Source: Nocardioides sp. S-1144
Lineage (GTDB): Bacteria > Actinomycetota > Actinomycetes > Propionibacteriales > Nocardioidaceae
DNA length: 64,000 nt
Direction: 5' to 3'
NCBI RefSeq assembly: GCF_005954645.2
Contig: NZ_CP040695.2
Span: 62,001-126,000 of the forward strand
Shown here one piece after another: positions 54,262 to 62,574 of the stretch (the first letter of the stretch is position 1; each line of letters begins with the position of its first letter). The translations under genes were made by a program, and so were the position numbers. The notes beneath the pieces are model-generated. The model was not told the DNA's origin, made no database searches, and saw only the letters and a list, made by a program, of their open reading frames with translations.

Positions 54262-56121
54262 ATGGCCGATGTCGAGCGGGTCCTGGACCAGGCGGGGTTG
54301 CAGAACCCCCACGTCCGCGAGTACGTCAGGTTCTGGGCCGGGGTCACCGAGCCCGACCGGATCGAGGTCGTCGACGCGGCCGACGACGACCGGCTGGTCG
54401 CCGAGGCGCTGGAGGCCGGCGAGCTCCGGCCGGCGGGGGAGGGGCTGTACTACTCGCGCAGCTACGTGAAGGACACCGCGCGCTCGGAGGAGCGCACGAT
54501 CGTCGCCACCAGCGACCCGGCCGACCGCGGCGTCTACAACAACTGGCACGACGGCGACGAGCTCGGCGCGGCCCAGCTCGAGCGGATGCGCGGGCAGTCC
54601 CGCGGCCGGACGATGTACGTCGTCCCCTACCTGATGGCGCCGCCCGGCTCCCCGCTCGAGGCCTACGCCGCCGGCGTCGAGCTCACCGACAACCGGCCGG
54701 TCGTGCTGCACATGATCCGGATGGCTCGGGTCGGCATCGCCCACCTCGACTCGCTCGAGGACCCCGCGAGCTTCGTGCGCGCCGTCCACGTGACCGGCGA
54801 CCTGCCGAACCTCGGGCAGGGCACGCCCGAGGACCAGCGCTACTTCGTGACCGTCGCCGACAGGCGGACGATCCTGCACTTCGGCTCGTCGTACGGCGGC
54901 AACGCGCTGCTCGGCAAGATCGCCCACGGCCTGCGCCAGGCCTGCTACGACGGCCGCGCGTCGGGCCGGTTCCTCGCCGAGCAGTTCATGCTCCTCGGGA
55001 TCACCGACCACGAGACCGGCCGGCGCTACCACGTCTGCGGCGGTTTCCCGAGCGCGTCGGGTAAGACCAACCTGGCGATGACCCTGGCGCCCGAGGCGCT
55101 CGGTGAGCGGTACACGGTCGACTTCTACGGCGACGACATCGCCTGGCTGTGGGTCGGCGACGACGGCCGGATCCGCGCGATGAACCCCGAGAACGGCGTC
55201 TTCGGCGTCGCCAAGGACACCAACGAGCACACCAACCCGACCGCGCTCCGCTCGATCGAGCCCGGCACCGGCGCGATCTTCACCAACGTCGCCTACAACC
55301 CCGTGACGCAGGAGGTGTGGTGGGAGGGGAAGGGACCCCGGCCGACCGACGACGGCTGGGAGGACTGGAAGGGCGAGCGGATCGCCGACCGCGAGGACGG
55401 TGACACCGCCCCGTGGGCGCACCCCAACAGCCGGTTCACCACCACGCTGGCCAACGTGCCGAACGTCGCCGCCGACTTCGAGGAACCGGCCGGCGTCCCG
55501 GTCGACGCGATCATCTTCGGCGGCCGGACCAGTGACCGCGAGCCGCTCGTGCGCGCGATCACCGACCTCGCCGAGGGCGTGTACGACGGGCTCACCCTGG
55601 GCGCGGAGGCGACCTTCGCCGCCGACGGGCTCGACGGCCAGCTGCGCTACGACCCGATGTCGATGCGCCCCTTCCTCGCCTACGCCGAGGCCGACTACGC
55701 CGCGCACTGGCTCAAGATCATCGGCGCGGCCACCCAGCAGCCGATCTTCGCCCACGTCAACTGGTTCCAGAAGGACCTCGGCGACGACGGGGACGGCCAC
55801 TTCCTGTGGCCCGGCTACCGCGAGAACCTCCGCCCGCTGCTCTGGCTGGTCCGCCACCAGGCCGGCGAGGTCGCCGGCCGCCGGACGCCGGTCGGCGTCA
55901 TCCCGACGGCCGAGGAGCTGGAGCTGGTGGGGCTCGACCTGCCCGCCGCCGACCTCGACCGCCTCCTGACGATCGACGTCGAGCGCTGGCGGCAGGAGAT
56001 GGGGTTCCGCGAGGAGCACCTGCGCCAGTTCGAGGGCCTCCCCGAGGAGATCTGGGAGGCGCACCGTCGCGTCGCCGCCGCCCTCGACGCGGAGGCCGGC
56101 GCGACGTCGTCCGGCCACTGA
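54262..56121 (+). CDS. Divergent GTP-type PEP carboxykinase paralogue (619 aa)
   Basis: Clearly of the GTP-PEPCK fold and length, but altered at key places. The P-loop reads FPSASGKTNLAM, so the conserved reactive Cys is Ser266. The metal-binding His (LAEHMLI in the first copy) is Gln241 (LAEQFMLL). Substrate Arg (KDTARSEERT), Tyr and Lys of [12 protein letters not shown]-loop Lys268, GDDIAW and HPNSRF are kept, as is the guanine region NWFQKD...FLWPGY. It may be a PEPCK with changed kinetics or metal use, or a related reaction. ATG at 54262 follows GGGGCGACGAG. Confidence 0.9.
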   Translation: MADVERVLDQAGLQNPHVREYVRFWAGVTEPDRIEVVDAADDDRLVAEALEAGELRPAGEGLYYSRSYVKDTARSEERTIVATSDPADRGVYNNWHDGDELGAAQLERMRGQSRGRTMYVVPYLMAPPGSPLEAYAAGVELTDNRPVVLHMIRMARVGIAHLDSLEDPASFVRAVHVTGDLPNLGQGTPEDQRYFVTVADRRTILHFGSSYGGNALLGKIAHGLRQACYDGRASGRFLAEQFMLLGITDHETGRRYHVCGGFPSASGKTNLAMTLAPEALGERYTVDFYGDDIAWLWVGDDGRIRAMNPENGVFGVAKDTNEHTNPTALRSIEPGTGAIFTNVAYNPVTQEVWWEGKGPRPTDDGWEDWKGERIADREDGDTAPWAHPNSRFTTTLANVPNVAADFEEPAGVPVDAIIFGGRTSDREPLVRAITDLAEGVYDGLTLGAEATFAADGLDGQLRYDPMSMRPFLAYAEADYAAHWLKIIGAATQQPIFAHVNWFQKDLGDDGDGHFLWPGYRENLRPLLWLVRHQAGEVAGRRTPVGVIPTAEELELVGLDLPAADLDRLLTIDVERWRQEMGFREEHLRQFEGLPEEIWEAHRRVAAALDAEAGATSSGH

Positions 56122-56180
56122 TTAGGAGCAGCCCGCAGCGGTCTAGTAACCTCGCGGGGTCGCTGCACGACGAGCGACGG

Positions 56181-56253
56181 GCGCCTGTAGCTCAACGGAT
56201 AGAGCATCTGACTACGGATCAGAAGGTTTGGGGTTCGAATCCCTACAGGCGCG
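56181..56253 (+). tRNA. tRNA-Arg (anticodon ACG)
   Basis: 73-base tRNA. Acceptor GCGCCTG/CAGGCGC, D-arm AGCTCAACGGATAGAGC, anticodon loop CTACGGA giving ACG at 56214-56216, T-arm GGTTCGAAT, discriminator G. CCA is not encoded. The A34 would be deaminated to inosine to read CGN codons. Confidence 0.97.
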
Positions 56254-56261
56254 CAGAGCAA

Positions 56262-56299
56262 GGCGGCCCTGACCTGCGAAAATGCAGGTCGGGGCCGTC
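56262..56299 (+). terminator. Strong hairpin terminator after tRNA-Arg
   Basis: A 16-bp stem with one mismatch and one G-U pair (arm cores GACCTGC / GCAGGTC) and a 6-base GAAAAT loop, followed by TT. It lies 9 bases after the tRNA. Confidence 0.75.
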
Positions 56300-56475
56300 T
56301 TGCGTCAGTTGCGGCCGGTGGGCCCGTTTCTGAGCCGGGGGACGATGTGCCGGCAGCTGGAGCCTCTGACCTGCAGAGATGCCGCAAGCATCTGATGCTG
56401 GTGAGCCTGCAACCCGAGCTTTCGCGACGAAGTGGACCGAGCGGGTGACTCCGGGAGCCTGGCCGAGCTGCGACC

Positions 56476-56865
56476 GTGGGCGCCGTTGGGCGAGAGCGGC
56501 TGTGGTCGATCTACGGGCAGGCGTCGGGATGGCCGCCGGAGCAGATGACGGCCGAGCAGGACCGGGAGGACCTGCAGCACCACTGGGACGAGGCGCAGAC
56601 GCATGCGTCGTTCAACCATGCGCTGTTCGACGTCGAGGCGAGCGAGCTCCTCGGGCGCGTCTACATCGATCCGACCGACAAGTCGGGCGCGGACGACGAC
56701 ATCTCGTGGTGGGTGCGTGACGAGCACGTGGGCTCCGAGGTCGCGGCGGCGCTCGACGCGTTCGTCCCGGAGCGGGTCGCCGAGTCCTGGCCGCTCAAGG
56801 CACCGCGGTGCGTCGGTCGCGACCTGAGCTGGCAGGACCGGCTCGCCATCCCACGCCAGCGATGA
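56476..56865 (+). pseudogene. 5'-truncated GNAT acetyltransferase remnant
   Basis: The 129-residue frame from a GTG at 56476 matches the middle and end of a GNAT subgroup (RERLWSIYGQASGWPPEQM, SFNHALFDVEASELLGRVYI, DISWWVRDEHVGS, APRCVGRDLSW) but lacks the first ~40 residues, including the opening strand and helix of the fold. Upstream in this frame I see no plausible N-terminus. It lies just after tRNA-Arg and its terminator, a common site of insertion and deletion. A short functional protein cannot be excluded. Confidence 0.65.
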
Positions 56866-57326
56866 CGCCCGTGGCAAGCCGCCGTTCACGGTTCTTCCGG
56901 CGGTCGGTCCCCACCGGTCGGTGACGGCGGTGGCCTGGACAAGCGGCCGGCAACGAGCCCGCCGCCGCGTCCTGTAGCCGTGTGCGGCATCGACGGCGAA
57001 GTTGGCCACCCACCGCAGTGCCGGCGGTGCGGCTCCTCGGGAGACGCGCTGACCGGGAGTCACCCACATGTCTCCGCTCATCTGAGTGCGGCGCAGGTCA
57101 TGGTCGCCTCTACCGCTCTGCGCCTCGACGTCGGCGTCGGTGCGCGCATCCTCCGAGCGTTGCCCACTGTCGTGAGGAGCTTGTTGTCGTTAGTCTCGAG
57201 ACAGCACGACCAACACCGTCACCCGGACTCCGTGGCGCAGCCCATGCCTGCAAGCGCCCGGTTCGAGAACTCTGCTCCGTCTCCGCGACGGACGGTTCGC
57301 TCGACCCACTGTCCCCGGGAGGACTC
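56866..57326. other. 461-base region without a clear gene
   Basis: No frame has convincing codon usage, start signals or family motifs. GC content is lower and third-position bias weaker than in the surrounding genes. It probably contains the promoter and leader of the GAF-ANTAR gene at 57327. A 6-bp hairpin (TCCGTC / GACGGA, loop TCCGC) lies close to that start. Confidence 0.5.
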
Positions 57327-58205
57327 ATGTCTGACGAACCGCTCTGGAACGCTCGACGCGTGGAAGTGGGAGTCGACCCAGCCGCGGCATCCTCAGATGC
57401 CCGCCTTGTTGGCCCTGGTGACGGACCGCCCCCCTCCGGCGCCTGGGGATCTGAAGCCAGGCTGGCGGTCGCAGACTTCGTCGTGGTGACTGCTGCCTCC
57501 ATCCACCAGCGTCTCGGCGATGTGGCCGGGGTCGTCGTCAGTGCTGCGGACCGTGCGGGACGGGTCACCTCTGGCTCGAGCACAGCCCTGGCTGCCCGCC
57601 TGAGCCGGGTGCAGGTGACGACAGGTCCGGGACCACGGCTGGCCGCCCTTGAGCGGGGCGAAACGGTGTACGTGCCAGACCTCGCCTCGGACGACAGGTG
57701 GGGTGCGTACGGACCGAAGGTGGCGGCCCTCGGCGCTGCCTCATCCATCTCCGTTCCGGTGGTCGCCCACGACGGTGCAACGGCAGTGTTCGAGGTCTAC
57801 GCGGGCCGGACCGATGGGTTCGACGAAGATCAACGCCGAGCGGCGGCAGTCGTCGCTCACGAGTTGGTCAGCAGCTACACGCTCGCGCTCGACGTCGGTC
57901 GACAGGCCGTCGACCTCGACGACTTGCACGCGGCGATCGAGCGCCGAAGGCACCTGGATCTCGCCCTCGGCATCCTGATGCAACGCGCGCAGGTCTCCGA
58001 GGCCACCGCAACGGCACTCCTGCGGACGCAGTCCCAGCAACGCGACGTCCCGCTACTGACCGCTGCCGCGCAGGTGATCGCCTCCATCCCAGGAACGACA
58101 GGGCAGGACACCACGGCTCGGTTCCGCTCCAGGGCCCCGCTTCCACCGCCCCGGCGTGCTCAGCCAGCCGATGTGGACGATCGGTTGCGCTCGGAGGGGC
58201 CGTGA
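57327..58205 (+). CDS. GAF-ANTAR regulator (292 aa)
   Basis: Sensor-type antiterminator protein. A GAF domain at about residues 45-190 (VVVTAASIHQRLGDVAGVVV; LERGETVYVPDLASDDRWG; SISVPVVAHD) is followed by an ANTAR RNA-binding domain at ~197-255 (DLHAAIERRRHLDLALGILM with the helix ending SEATATALLRTQSQQRDVPL). ANTAR proteins bind paired RNA hairpins and prevent termination. ATG at 57327 has GGGAGGA upstream. Codon usage is somewhat less extreme than in the first 56 kb. Ligand and RNA target are unknown. Confidence 0.9.
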   Translation: MSDEPLWNARRVEVGVDPAAASSDARLVGPGDGPPPSGAWGSEARLAVADFVVVTAASIHQRLGDVAGVVVSAADRAGRVTSGSSTALAARLSRVQVTTGPGPRLAALERGETVYVPDLASDDRWGAYGPKVAALGAASSISVPVVAHDGATAVFEVYAGRTDGFDEDQRRAAAVVAHELVSSYTLALDVGRQAVDLDDLHAAIERRRHLDLALGILMQRAQVSEATATALLRTQSQQRDVPLLTAAAQVIASIPGTTGQDTTARFRSRAPLPPPRRAQPADVDDRLRSEGP

Positions 58206-58262
58206 CCAGCGGCCGATCTCGTCAACGTGGGGTGCGGTCAGTGGAGCCGAACTGCGGTCGAC

Positions 58263-59030
58263 CTACGACAGTCGTGCGCGAGCGTGCTCCAGGACCGTTG
58301 TGCTGCGCAGGTCACGGCTGACGACTTCTGCGGCGACGTCGGTGAGCTTTCGGCCATGGTCGCGCGCGTAGTGCCGGAGCAGGACGAAGGCGTCGCGGAC
58401 GTTCACCTCGCCTGCGTTGGCGACGATGCCCTTGGCCTGCTCCAACACGACGCGGCTGTCCAAGGCGCGCTGGAGCTGGGTGTTGACGGTCTCGAGGTCG
58501 GCTGCGGACTTCTCGTTGATGATGGCCACGCTGGCCACGTGCACCAGCGCTTGAGCCAGCTCCAGGTCCTCGTCATCGAGGCGACCGACGCCGTCGCCGA
58601 AGAGGCCGAGCGCTCCAAGGACGCGGGTCCGGATCCTCATCGGGACAGCGTGGACCGACTGGAAGCCTGCCGAGCGTGCGGCATGAGTGAAGCTTGGCCA
58701 CTGATCCTCGGCGGCAGCCAACTCAGGGACAACGATCGGTTTGCCTCCCCGGAAGCAGTCCAGGCACGGTCCTTCGTCGCGCTGGAGCTGGAACAGCTCG
58801 AGGTCGTGGGCCCGTTCGGAGGAGGAGGCAGCCAGGTGGAGGACACCCGAGCTGTCGGCCAGCAACAGACCTGCCGATGCGACGTTGAGCAACTCGGCGC
58901 AGTTCGCCGTCAACTTGGTCAGCATGTCAACGATGTCGTAATCGTCGACGAGCTCGTGCGACAGATCGACGAACGCGCGGATGAGGTCGCGTTCCCGCCG
59001 AGTGTCTCCGCCGTTCGCGCGATCGGTCAT
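58263..59030 (-). CDS. GAF-ANTAR regulator (255 aa)
   Basis: N-terminal helix and GAF domain (~30-175: DIVDMLTKLTANCAELLNVA, RDEGPCLDCFRGG, VHAVPMRIRTRVLGALGLF), then an ANTAR domain (~185-245: ADLETVNTQLQRALDSRVVL, EQAKGIVANAGEVNVRDAF). The Cys pair in GPCLDC sits in the GAF pocket and could bind a ligand or metal. The start ATG overlaps the stop of the upstream GAF-ANTAR gene by four bases, so the two proteins are co-translated and may form heteromers. Confidence 0.92.
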   Translation of the reverse strand: MTDRANGGDTRRERDLIRAFVDLSHELVDDYDIVDMLTKLTANCAELLNVASAGLLLADSSGVLHLAASSSERAHDLELFQLQRDEGPCLDCFRGGKPIVVPELAAAEDQWPSFTHAARSAGFQSVHAVPMRIRTRVLGALGLFGDGVGRLDDEDLELAQALVHVASVAIINEKSAADLETVNTQLQRALDSRVVLEQAKGIVANAGEVNVRDAFVLLRHYARDHGRKLTDVAAEVVSRDLRSTTVLEHARARLS

Positions 59031-59806
59031 GAGCGACCCCCTCCGGGTCCGTCGTGGTCATCTCGTTCAAGCACCAGGGTGCGGTTCAAGATGGCCCACG
59101 CCACCTGGCTCGCGGTCAGTCCGTTGGCGATGGCGTAGGCACGAAGCCGGATCAGAGCCTCGTCGGCGTCCACGTCAAGCTGCGAGATGAGCATCCCGGT
59201 CGCTTGGTAGACCTCGATCCGGTCCATCTCGGCCAGCCGCCCCCAAGCGCTCTCGCCGTCCGTCATCAATCTGGTTTCGAGGTCGACCTGTCGGCCATCC
59301 GGGCCGACGTCATCCCCGACGAGGCTGATCAGCGTCAGCGACGCCACCTCGGCTGCCACGACCGCTCCGGCCAGCTGTTCCGGTCCCAGGGGACCCGGTG
59401 CGGCGCGGAACAGGTCCAGTGCGCCCACGCACGCTGAGGTGATCTTGATCGGCACTGCGAAGACACCGTGGATGCCGTCGTTGAGAACCGCCTCGGAGAA
59501 GATCGGCCACCGTCGCTCATGTGACGCACTCAGGTCTGGTGCCGACACAAGTTCCTGCTTGGCCACCGCGTCCAGGCAGGGGCCCTCGCCGTAGGTGAAC
59601 TGGTACTCATCGATGCGGCGGCTGATCTCGTTGCTGGCCCCGAAGGTGCCTCGGGAGGCCCCTTCGTGAATCATCGACACCGAGGCGCCGTCGACGCCGA
59701 GAAACTCCACGCACGCCAGGCACAGCTCGGTTGCCGCGGACTGTCCCTGGGCTACCCCAGTCACCACAGCAGTCAACTGCGCCTTGAGGGCGGTCAGCGA
59801 CGTCAT
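59027..59806 (-). CDS. GAF-ANTAR regulator (259 aa)
   Basis: GAF domain (~15-165: CVEFLGVDGASVSMI, YGEGPCLDAVAKQE, VFAVPIKITSACVGALDLF) followed by ANTAR (~195-245: AEMDRIEVYQATGMLISQLD, ADEALIRLRAYAIANGLTAS, QVAWAILN). The GEGPCLDA segment parallels GPCLDC in the neighbouring protein. ATG at 59806 has a GGAGGG ribosome-binding site. First gene of a two-gene unit with 58263-59030. Confidence 0.92.
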   Translation of the reverse strand: MTSLTALKAQLTAVVTGVAQGQSAATELCLACVEFLGVDGASVSMIHEGASRGTFGASNEISRRIDEYQFTYGEGPCLDAVAKQELVSAPDLSASHERRWPIFSEAVLNDGIHGVFAVPIKITSACVGALDLFRAAPGPLGPEQLAGAVVAAEVASLTLISLVGDDVGPDGRQVDLETRLMTDGESAWGRLAEMDRIEVYQATGMLISQLDVDADEALIRLRAYAIANGLTASQVAWAILNRTLVLERDDHDGPGGGRS

Positions 59807-60051
59807 GCGAACCCTCCGATCGTGGACGTTGGTGCCGAGGATGACCCAGCGTTCTGGGTGAACTGCTTCCCGCCTGCCTGTCTTGCGGGTCGGACGCACC
59901 CACCTCGCCTCGGTTCCCGTCGCGCACAGGCTGAACTCACCTGCGCCACCCCGACCCGTCCCAACACGTTCGCGTGTCGGCTGGCGCGAGGTGGGTCGGA
60001 CGCGACCACCTGACCATAGCCCCTGCGAGGGATACCCGTTGCGCCTGACGC

Positions 60052-60074
60052 GGGGGGGGGTGGGAGGGGGGTGG
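60052..60074 (+). repeat. G-rich tract, possible G-quadruplex
   Basis: Nine consecutive G, then T, GGG, A, six G, T and GG. Three of the four runs reach three or more G, and the nine-G run can be split in two, so an intramolecular quadruplex is possible. It is also a slippage-prone tract. Confidence 0.5.
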
Positions 60075-60498
60075 ATGCGTGAGGGGCCGAGACATGTCGG
60101 CGACGTCGCGAAGCGCGCACGTCTGAGCGTCCGCGATGCGCTCCTCCATGAGGACCGATCCCTGTCCCCATGTCGCCCATCGCCGGGCCCGTTCACGTCG
60201 AGGTGTTCTGACGTGACCTCGGGGGACCACGTTCGCCGCCCGGGGGACGCCGCCGTGGCGCGGGGTCGGCACAGCACGTCCGGTCGAACGACCGGGAGTG
60301 GTTCGTACGGACGACCCTGGAACTCCCTCCCAGTCGTCGGCCCAGCAGCGCCTGGCACCTCAACCCGCGGAGCGGTGTCGGTCTGCGTCTGCAACCCGAC
60401 CGGAGCCCCGATCACCCCATCGAGTGAAAGTCAGATCCTCTCCGGGATATCAGAACGGCAGCCGTTGCTCTCGGGGTCGCCCGCGGCCTAGGTTGAGA

Positions 60499-60604
60499 GC
60501 GTCATATCCATGACGCCATCCCGGACCCGGTGGTGCGCAACTCGCGCAACCTCGCGTCTGACCTATCGCCACTCCTGGCCGCGCGCGCCGGAGTGATCGG
60601 TCAG
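60499..60604 (+). promoter_or_regulatory. Two leader hairpins before the LuxR operon
   Basis: Hairpin 1: GCGTCA / TGACGC with a 6-base loop TATCCA (60499-60516). Hairpin 2: CTGACC (60558) pairs with GGTCAG (60599), and inside it CACTCC pairs with GGAGTG, capped by a GC-rich loop. Both precede the ribosome-binding site at ~60615. Hexaloop hairpin pairs are the target type of ANTAR proteins, encoded next door, but loop 1 lacks the usual A1/G4 bases. Confidence 0.35.
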
Positions 60605-60626
60605 CTCGCCTAGCCGGAGGGTTTCG

Positions 60627-61520
60627 ATGTTGGTCGGAAGTGCTGAGTTCCTGGAGTCGCCCCGCCAGAGCCACGTGGAGGAGCGGGAGTCCGCGTCGGT
60701 GCGTGTGGTCAGCGCCGACGACGGCGTCCCGTTGCGCCTCCTGACTGCGCCGGAGGCCCGTTCACAGGCGCCTGCCGGTGGCAGCCGAGACTCCGTGCAC
60801 GTGCAGGTGCCCGCCGCCGCGCAACCGGCCTGCGCCGGGGCACCTGTCTCGTCTGCCCTGCTGGACCGAGAACGCGAGGTCCTGGACCTGGTGGTGCTCG
60901 GACTCGCCAACCACGAGATGGCCGAGTGTCTCGGGATCTCGCAAGCCATGATCAAGAAGCACCTCAGCCGGGCCTACCGCAAGCTCGGCGTGCGCACGCG
61001 CGCGCACGCCGTCGTCACGTGGGGCCATCCGCGCCACGCGGCACCCGACCCGTCGCCTGGCTCGTCACTTCACCCCGCGCTCGAGGCACAACCTCCGCGC
61101 CCTCACCGCGGCGGCGTCCCGGACGACGGCCTGACGGCGGGCGCAGACGAGTCGAGGCCTGCCGGGTGGGTCGCGCCGTTCCAGACACCGAGGCCGCCGG
61201 CTCCCTCGACCCGGGCGGCACGGCAAACATCACCGATCCCGCCGTCGCTCACCGCGGCCGCCCTCGCCAAGGCCATCGGGCAGGACCTCGAACCCCGGAC
61301 CTGGGCGAACCCCCGCGACGCGCAGCTCACCGAAGCGCCCTGGCCGGTTCGGGAGGATCCGATGGTCCTGTTCCTGGTCTACCAGGCCGTGGCCGCTGTC
61401 GAGGCGGGGGCGAGCCTGACCGACTCGATCCGGCGACTCGCCGTGCGTGCATGGTTCGAGGGTGGCGTCGAGGGCTACGACCTGGGGCAGCGCGACGCCC
61501 GGCGTCCGAGGTCGACATGA
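60627..61520 (+). CDS. LuxR-type HTH protein with long tail (297 aa)
   Basis: An N-terminal ~75-residue segment without known fold, a LuxR/GerE HTH at about 78-132 (LLDREREVLDLVVLGLANHE, then MAECLGISQAMIKKHLSRAY), a disordered Pro-rich linker, and a C-terminal ~90-residue helical domain (SLTAAALAKAIGQDLEPRTW; LVYQAVAAVEAGASLTDSIR) I do not recognise. ATG at 60627 has GGAGGG upstream. It starts a four-gene unit in which each start overlaps the previous stop. Confidence 0.83.
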   Translation: MLVGSAEFLESPRQSHVEERESASVRVVSADDGVPLRLLTAPEARSQAPAGGSRDSVHVQVPAAAQPACAGAPVSSALLDREREVLDLVVLGLANHEMAECLGISQAMIKKHLSRAYRKLGVRTRAHAVVTWGHPRHAAPDPSPGSSLHPALEAQPPRPHRGGVPDDGLTAGADESRPAGWVAPFQTPRPPAPSTRAARQTSPIPPSLTAAALAKAIGQDLEPRTWANPRDAQLTEAPWPVREDPMVLFLVYQAVAAVEAGASLTDSIRRLAVRAWFEGGVEGYDLGQRDARRPRST

Positions 61521-61807
61521 CCGCCGAGCGACCGACTCCTCGCGTCGCCGATTTGACCTCCGCCGGATCGATCTACGCCGGGTCCCGCTGGCCCGCCGCC
61601 GTCCTGTCGGCCGCGAGTCGCCCCGAGATCTCGTCGGCCGAACCCCCGCCCAACCCGGGTGCAGATGACCTTGACGATTCGCTCCCGGACAATCCTCCCG
61701 GCAGCCCGACCGGGTGGGCGGCCCCGGCCTGGATCCCCGGCCCCTGCCGCTACCCGTACCTCGGGCACCTGCCACGCCGTGGCACGTGTTGTGCGGTGAA
61801 GCCGTGA
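61517..61807 (+). CDS. Small protein of unknown function (96 aa)
   Basis: Pro/Ala/Ser-rich, mostly disordered sequence with a Cys-containing C-terminus (PGPCRYPYLG, RGTCCAVKP). No domain recognised. It is called because it fits exactly between its neighbours with an ATGA overlap at its start and a GTGA overlap at its end. The composition is weak evidence of a real protein. Confidence 0.5.
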   Translation: MTAERPTPRVADLTSAGSIYAGSRWPAAVLSAASRPEISSAEPPPNPGADDLDDSLPDNPPGSPTGWAAPAWIPGPCRYPYLGHLPRRGTCCAVKP

Positions 61808-62574
61808 CGCCCCGTCCGGTCTCGCTGCTCGTCGTCAGTCCCCGCGCCATCGTCAGCGCCGGGGTGACGGCCATGCTGCGAGACTCGCCGGGCATCGACG
61901 TGCACGTCGGGGGGCCCGGCGATCTGCGACACCGACCACGGGTCGCGCTGATCCACCTCGGTGCCACCGGTTTCGGCGCGCTGGACCTCGAGATCCTGAC
62001 ACCACCGACGACCTCGGTGATCGGCCTCACGGACTCGCAGCACCCGATGACGGACGTCGTGGACGGAGTCGCGAGCTACGTCGACCTCGGCTGCGCCACC
62101 GAAGACCTGCGCGCTGCCGTGCTCGCCGCTGCTGAGCTGGCTGCCGCGGCCCGTGCCCCTCGCGGCCAGCACGCGCTGATCTCCGCGTTGTCGCCCCGGG
62201 AGTTCGAGATCCTGCTGGCGATCACCCGGGGGCTCAGCAACCACGACATCGCGAACGAGCTCTACCTCGGGGTGAACACGGTCAAGACCTACATCCGATC
62301 CGCGTACCGCCGCATCGGCGCCCGCAACCGCAGCCACGCCATCTTGTGGTGCGTACGCAACGGACTCCTCGCTCACGCAGAATCCGTCGTGCCCAGCCTC
62401 GGACTCGCGCCGTCGCACCGACACCTCGTCACTCCCCGTGAACCCGGGCGGAGGAGCGGCGCACGACCCGGCGTCCCAGCGAGTGGCTGTCCCGACGTCG
62501 ATCGGCAACGAGCCGGCCCAGCCGACGAGCTCGTGGGCCGAGCGGTGCTCCCGTTGCTCGCGGGTCGACGGTGA
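61804..62574 (+). CDS. Receiver-like LuxR-type regulator lacking phospho-acceptor (256 aa)
   Basis: NarL/FixJ-like layout: a receiver-like domain (~5-115, PVSLLVVSPRAIVSAGVTAM) and a LuxR HTH (~135-195, LSPREFEILLAITRGLSNHD, then VNTVKTYIRSAYRRIGARNR). The receiver has lost the acidic pair (VVSP instead of VDD) and has His in place of the phospho-Asp (VALIHLGATG), so it is probably regulated by something other than phosphorylation. GTG start at 61804 overlaps the preceding gene, and its stop overlaps the next. Confidence 0.88.
   Translation: MTPRPVSLLVVSPRAIVSAGVTAMLRDSPGIDVHVGGPGDLRHRPRVALIHLGATGFGALDLEILTPPTTSVIGLTDSQHPMTDVVDGVASYVDLGCATEDLRAAVLAAAELAAAARAPRGQHALISALSPREFEILLAITRGLSNHDIANELYLGVNTVKTYIRSAYRRIGARNRSHAILWCVRNGLLAHAESVVPSLGLAPSHRHLVTPREPGRRSGARPGVPASGCPDVDRQRAGPADELVGRAVLPLLAGRR

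Larger units (their letters stand above)
59807..60626. other. 820-base region without a clear gene
   Basis: Several open frames cross this stretch but none has good start signals, family motifs or codon bias. It separates two divergent regulatory operons. Contents worth noting: a G-rich tract at 60052-60074, a small hairpin at 60499-60516 and a larger one at 60558-60604 just before the next gene. It probably holds promoters and leaders for both operons. Confidence 0.55.

Noticed and set aside
54103..56118. 671-codon minus-strand frame opposite the second PEP carboxykinase
   Set aside because: Shadow of a GC-biased gene; the plus strand has full PEPCK motifs and the minus product is Val/Gly/Asp-rich without domains.
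56305..57081. 258-codon minus-strand frame after tRNA-Arg
   Set aside because: It is antisense to the GNAT remnant; the plus frame matches a known family and this one does not.
59883..60491. 202-codon plus-strand frame in the gene-free region
   Set aside because: No ribosome-binding site, no family motif, Arg/Pro/Ser-rich translation and a G9 tract inside.
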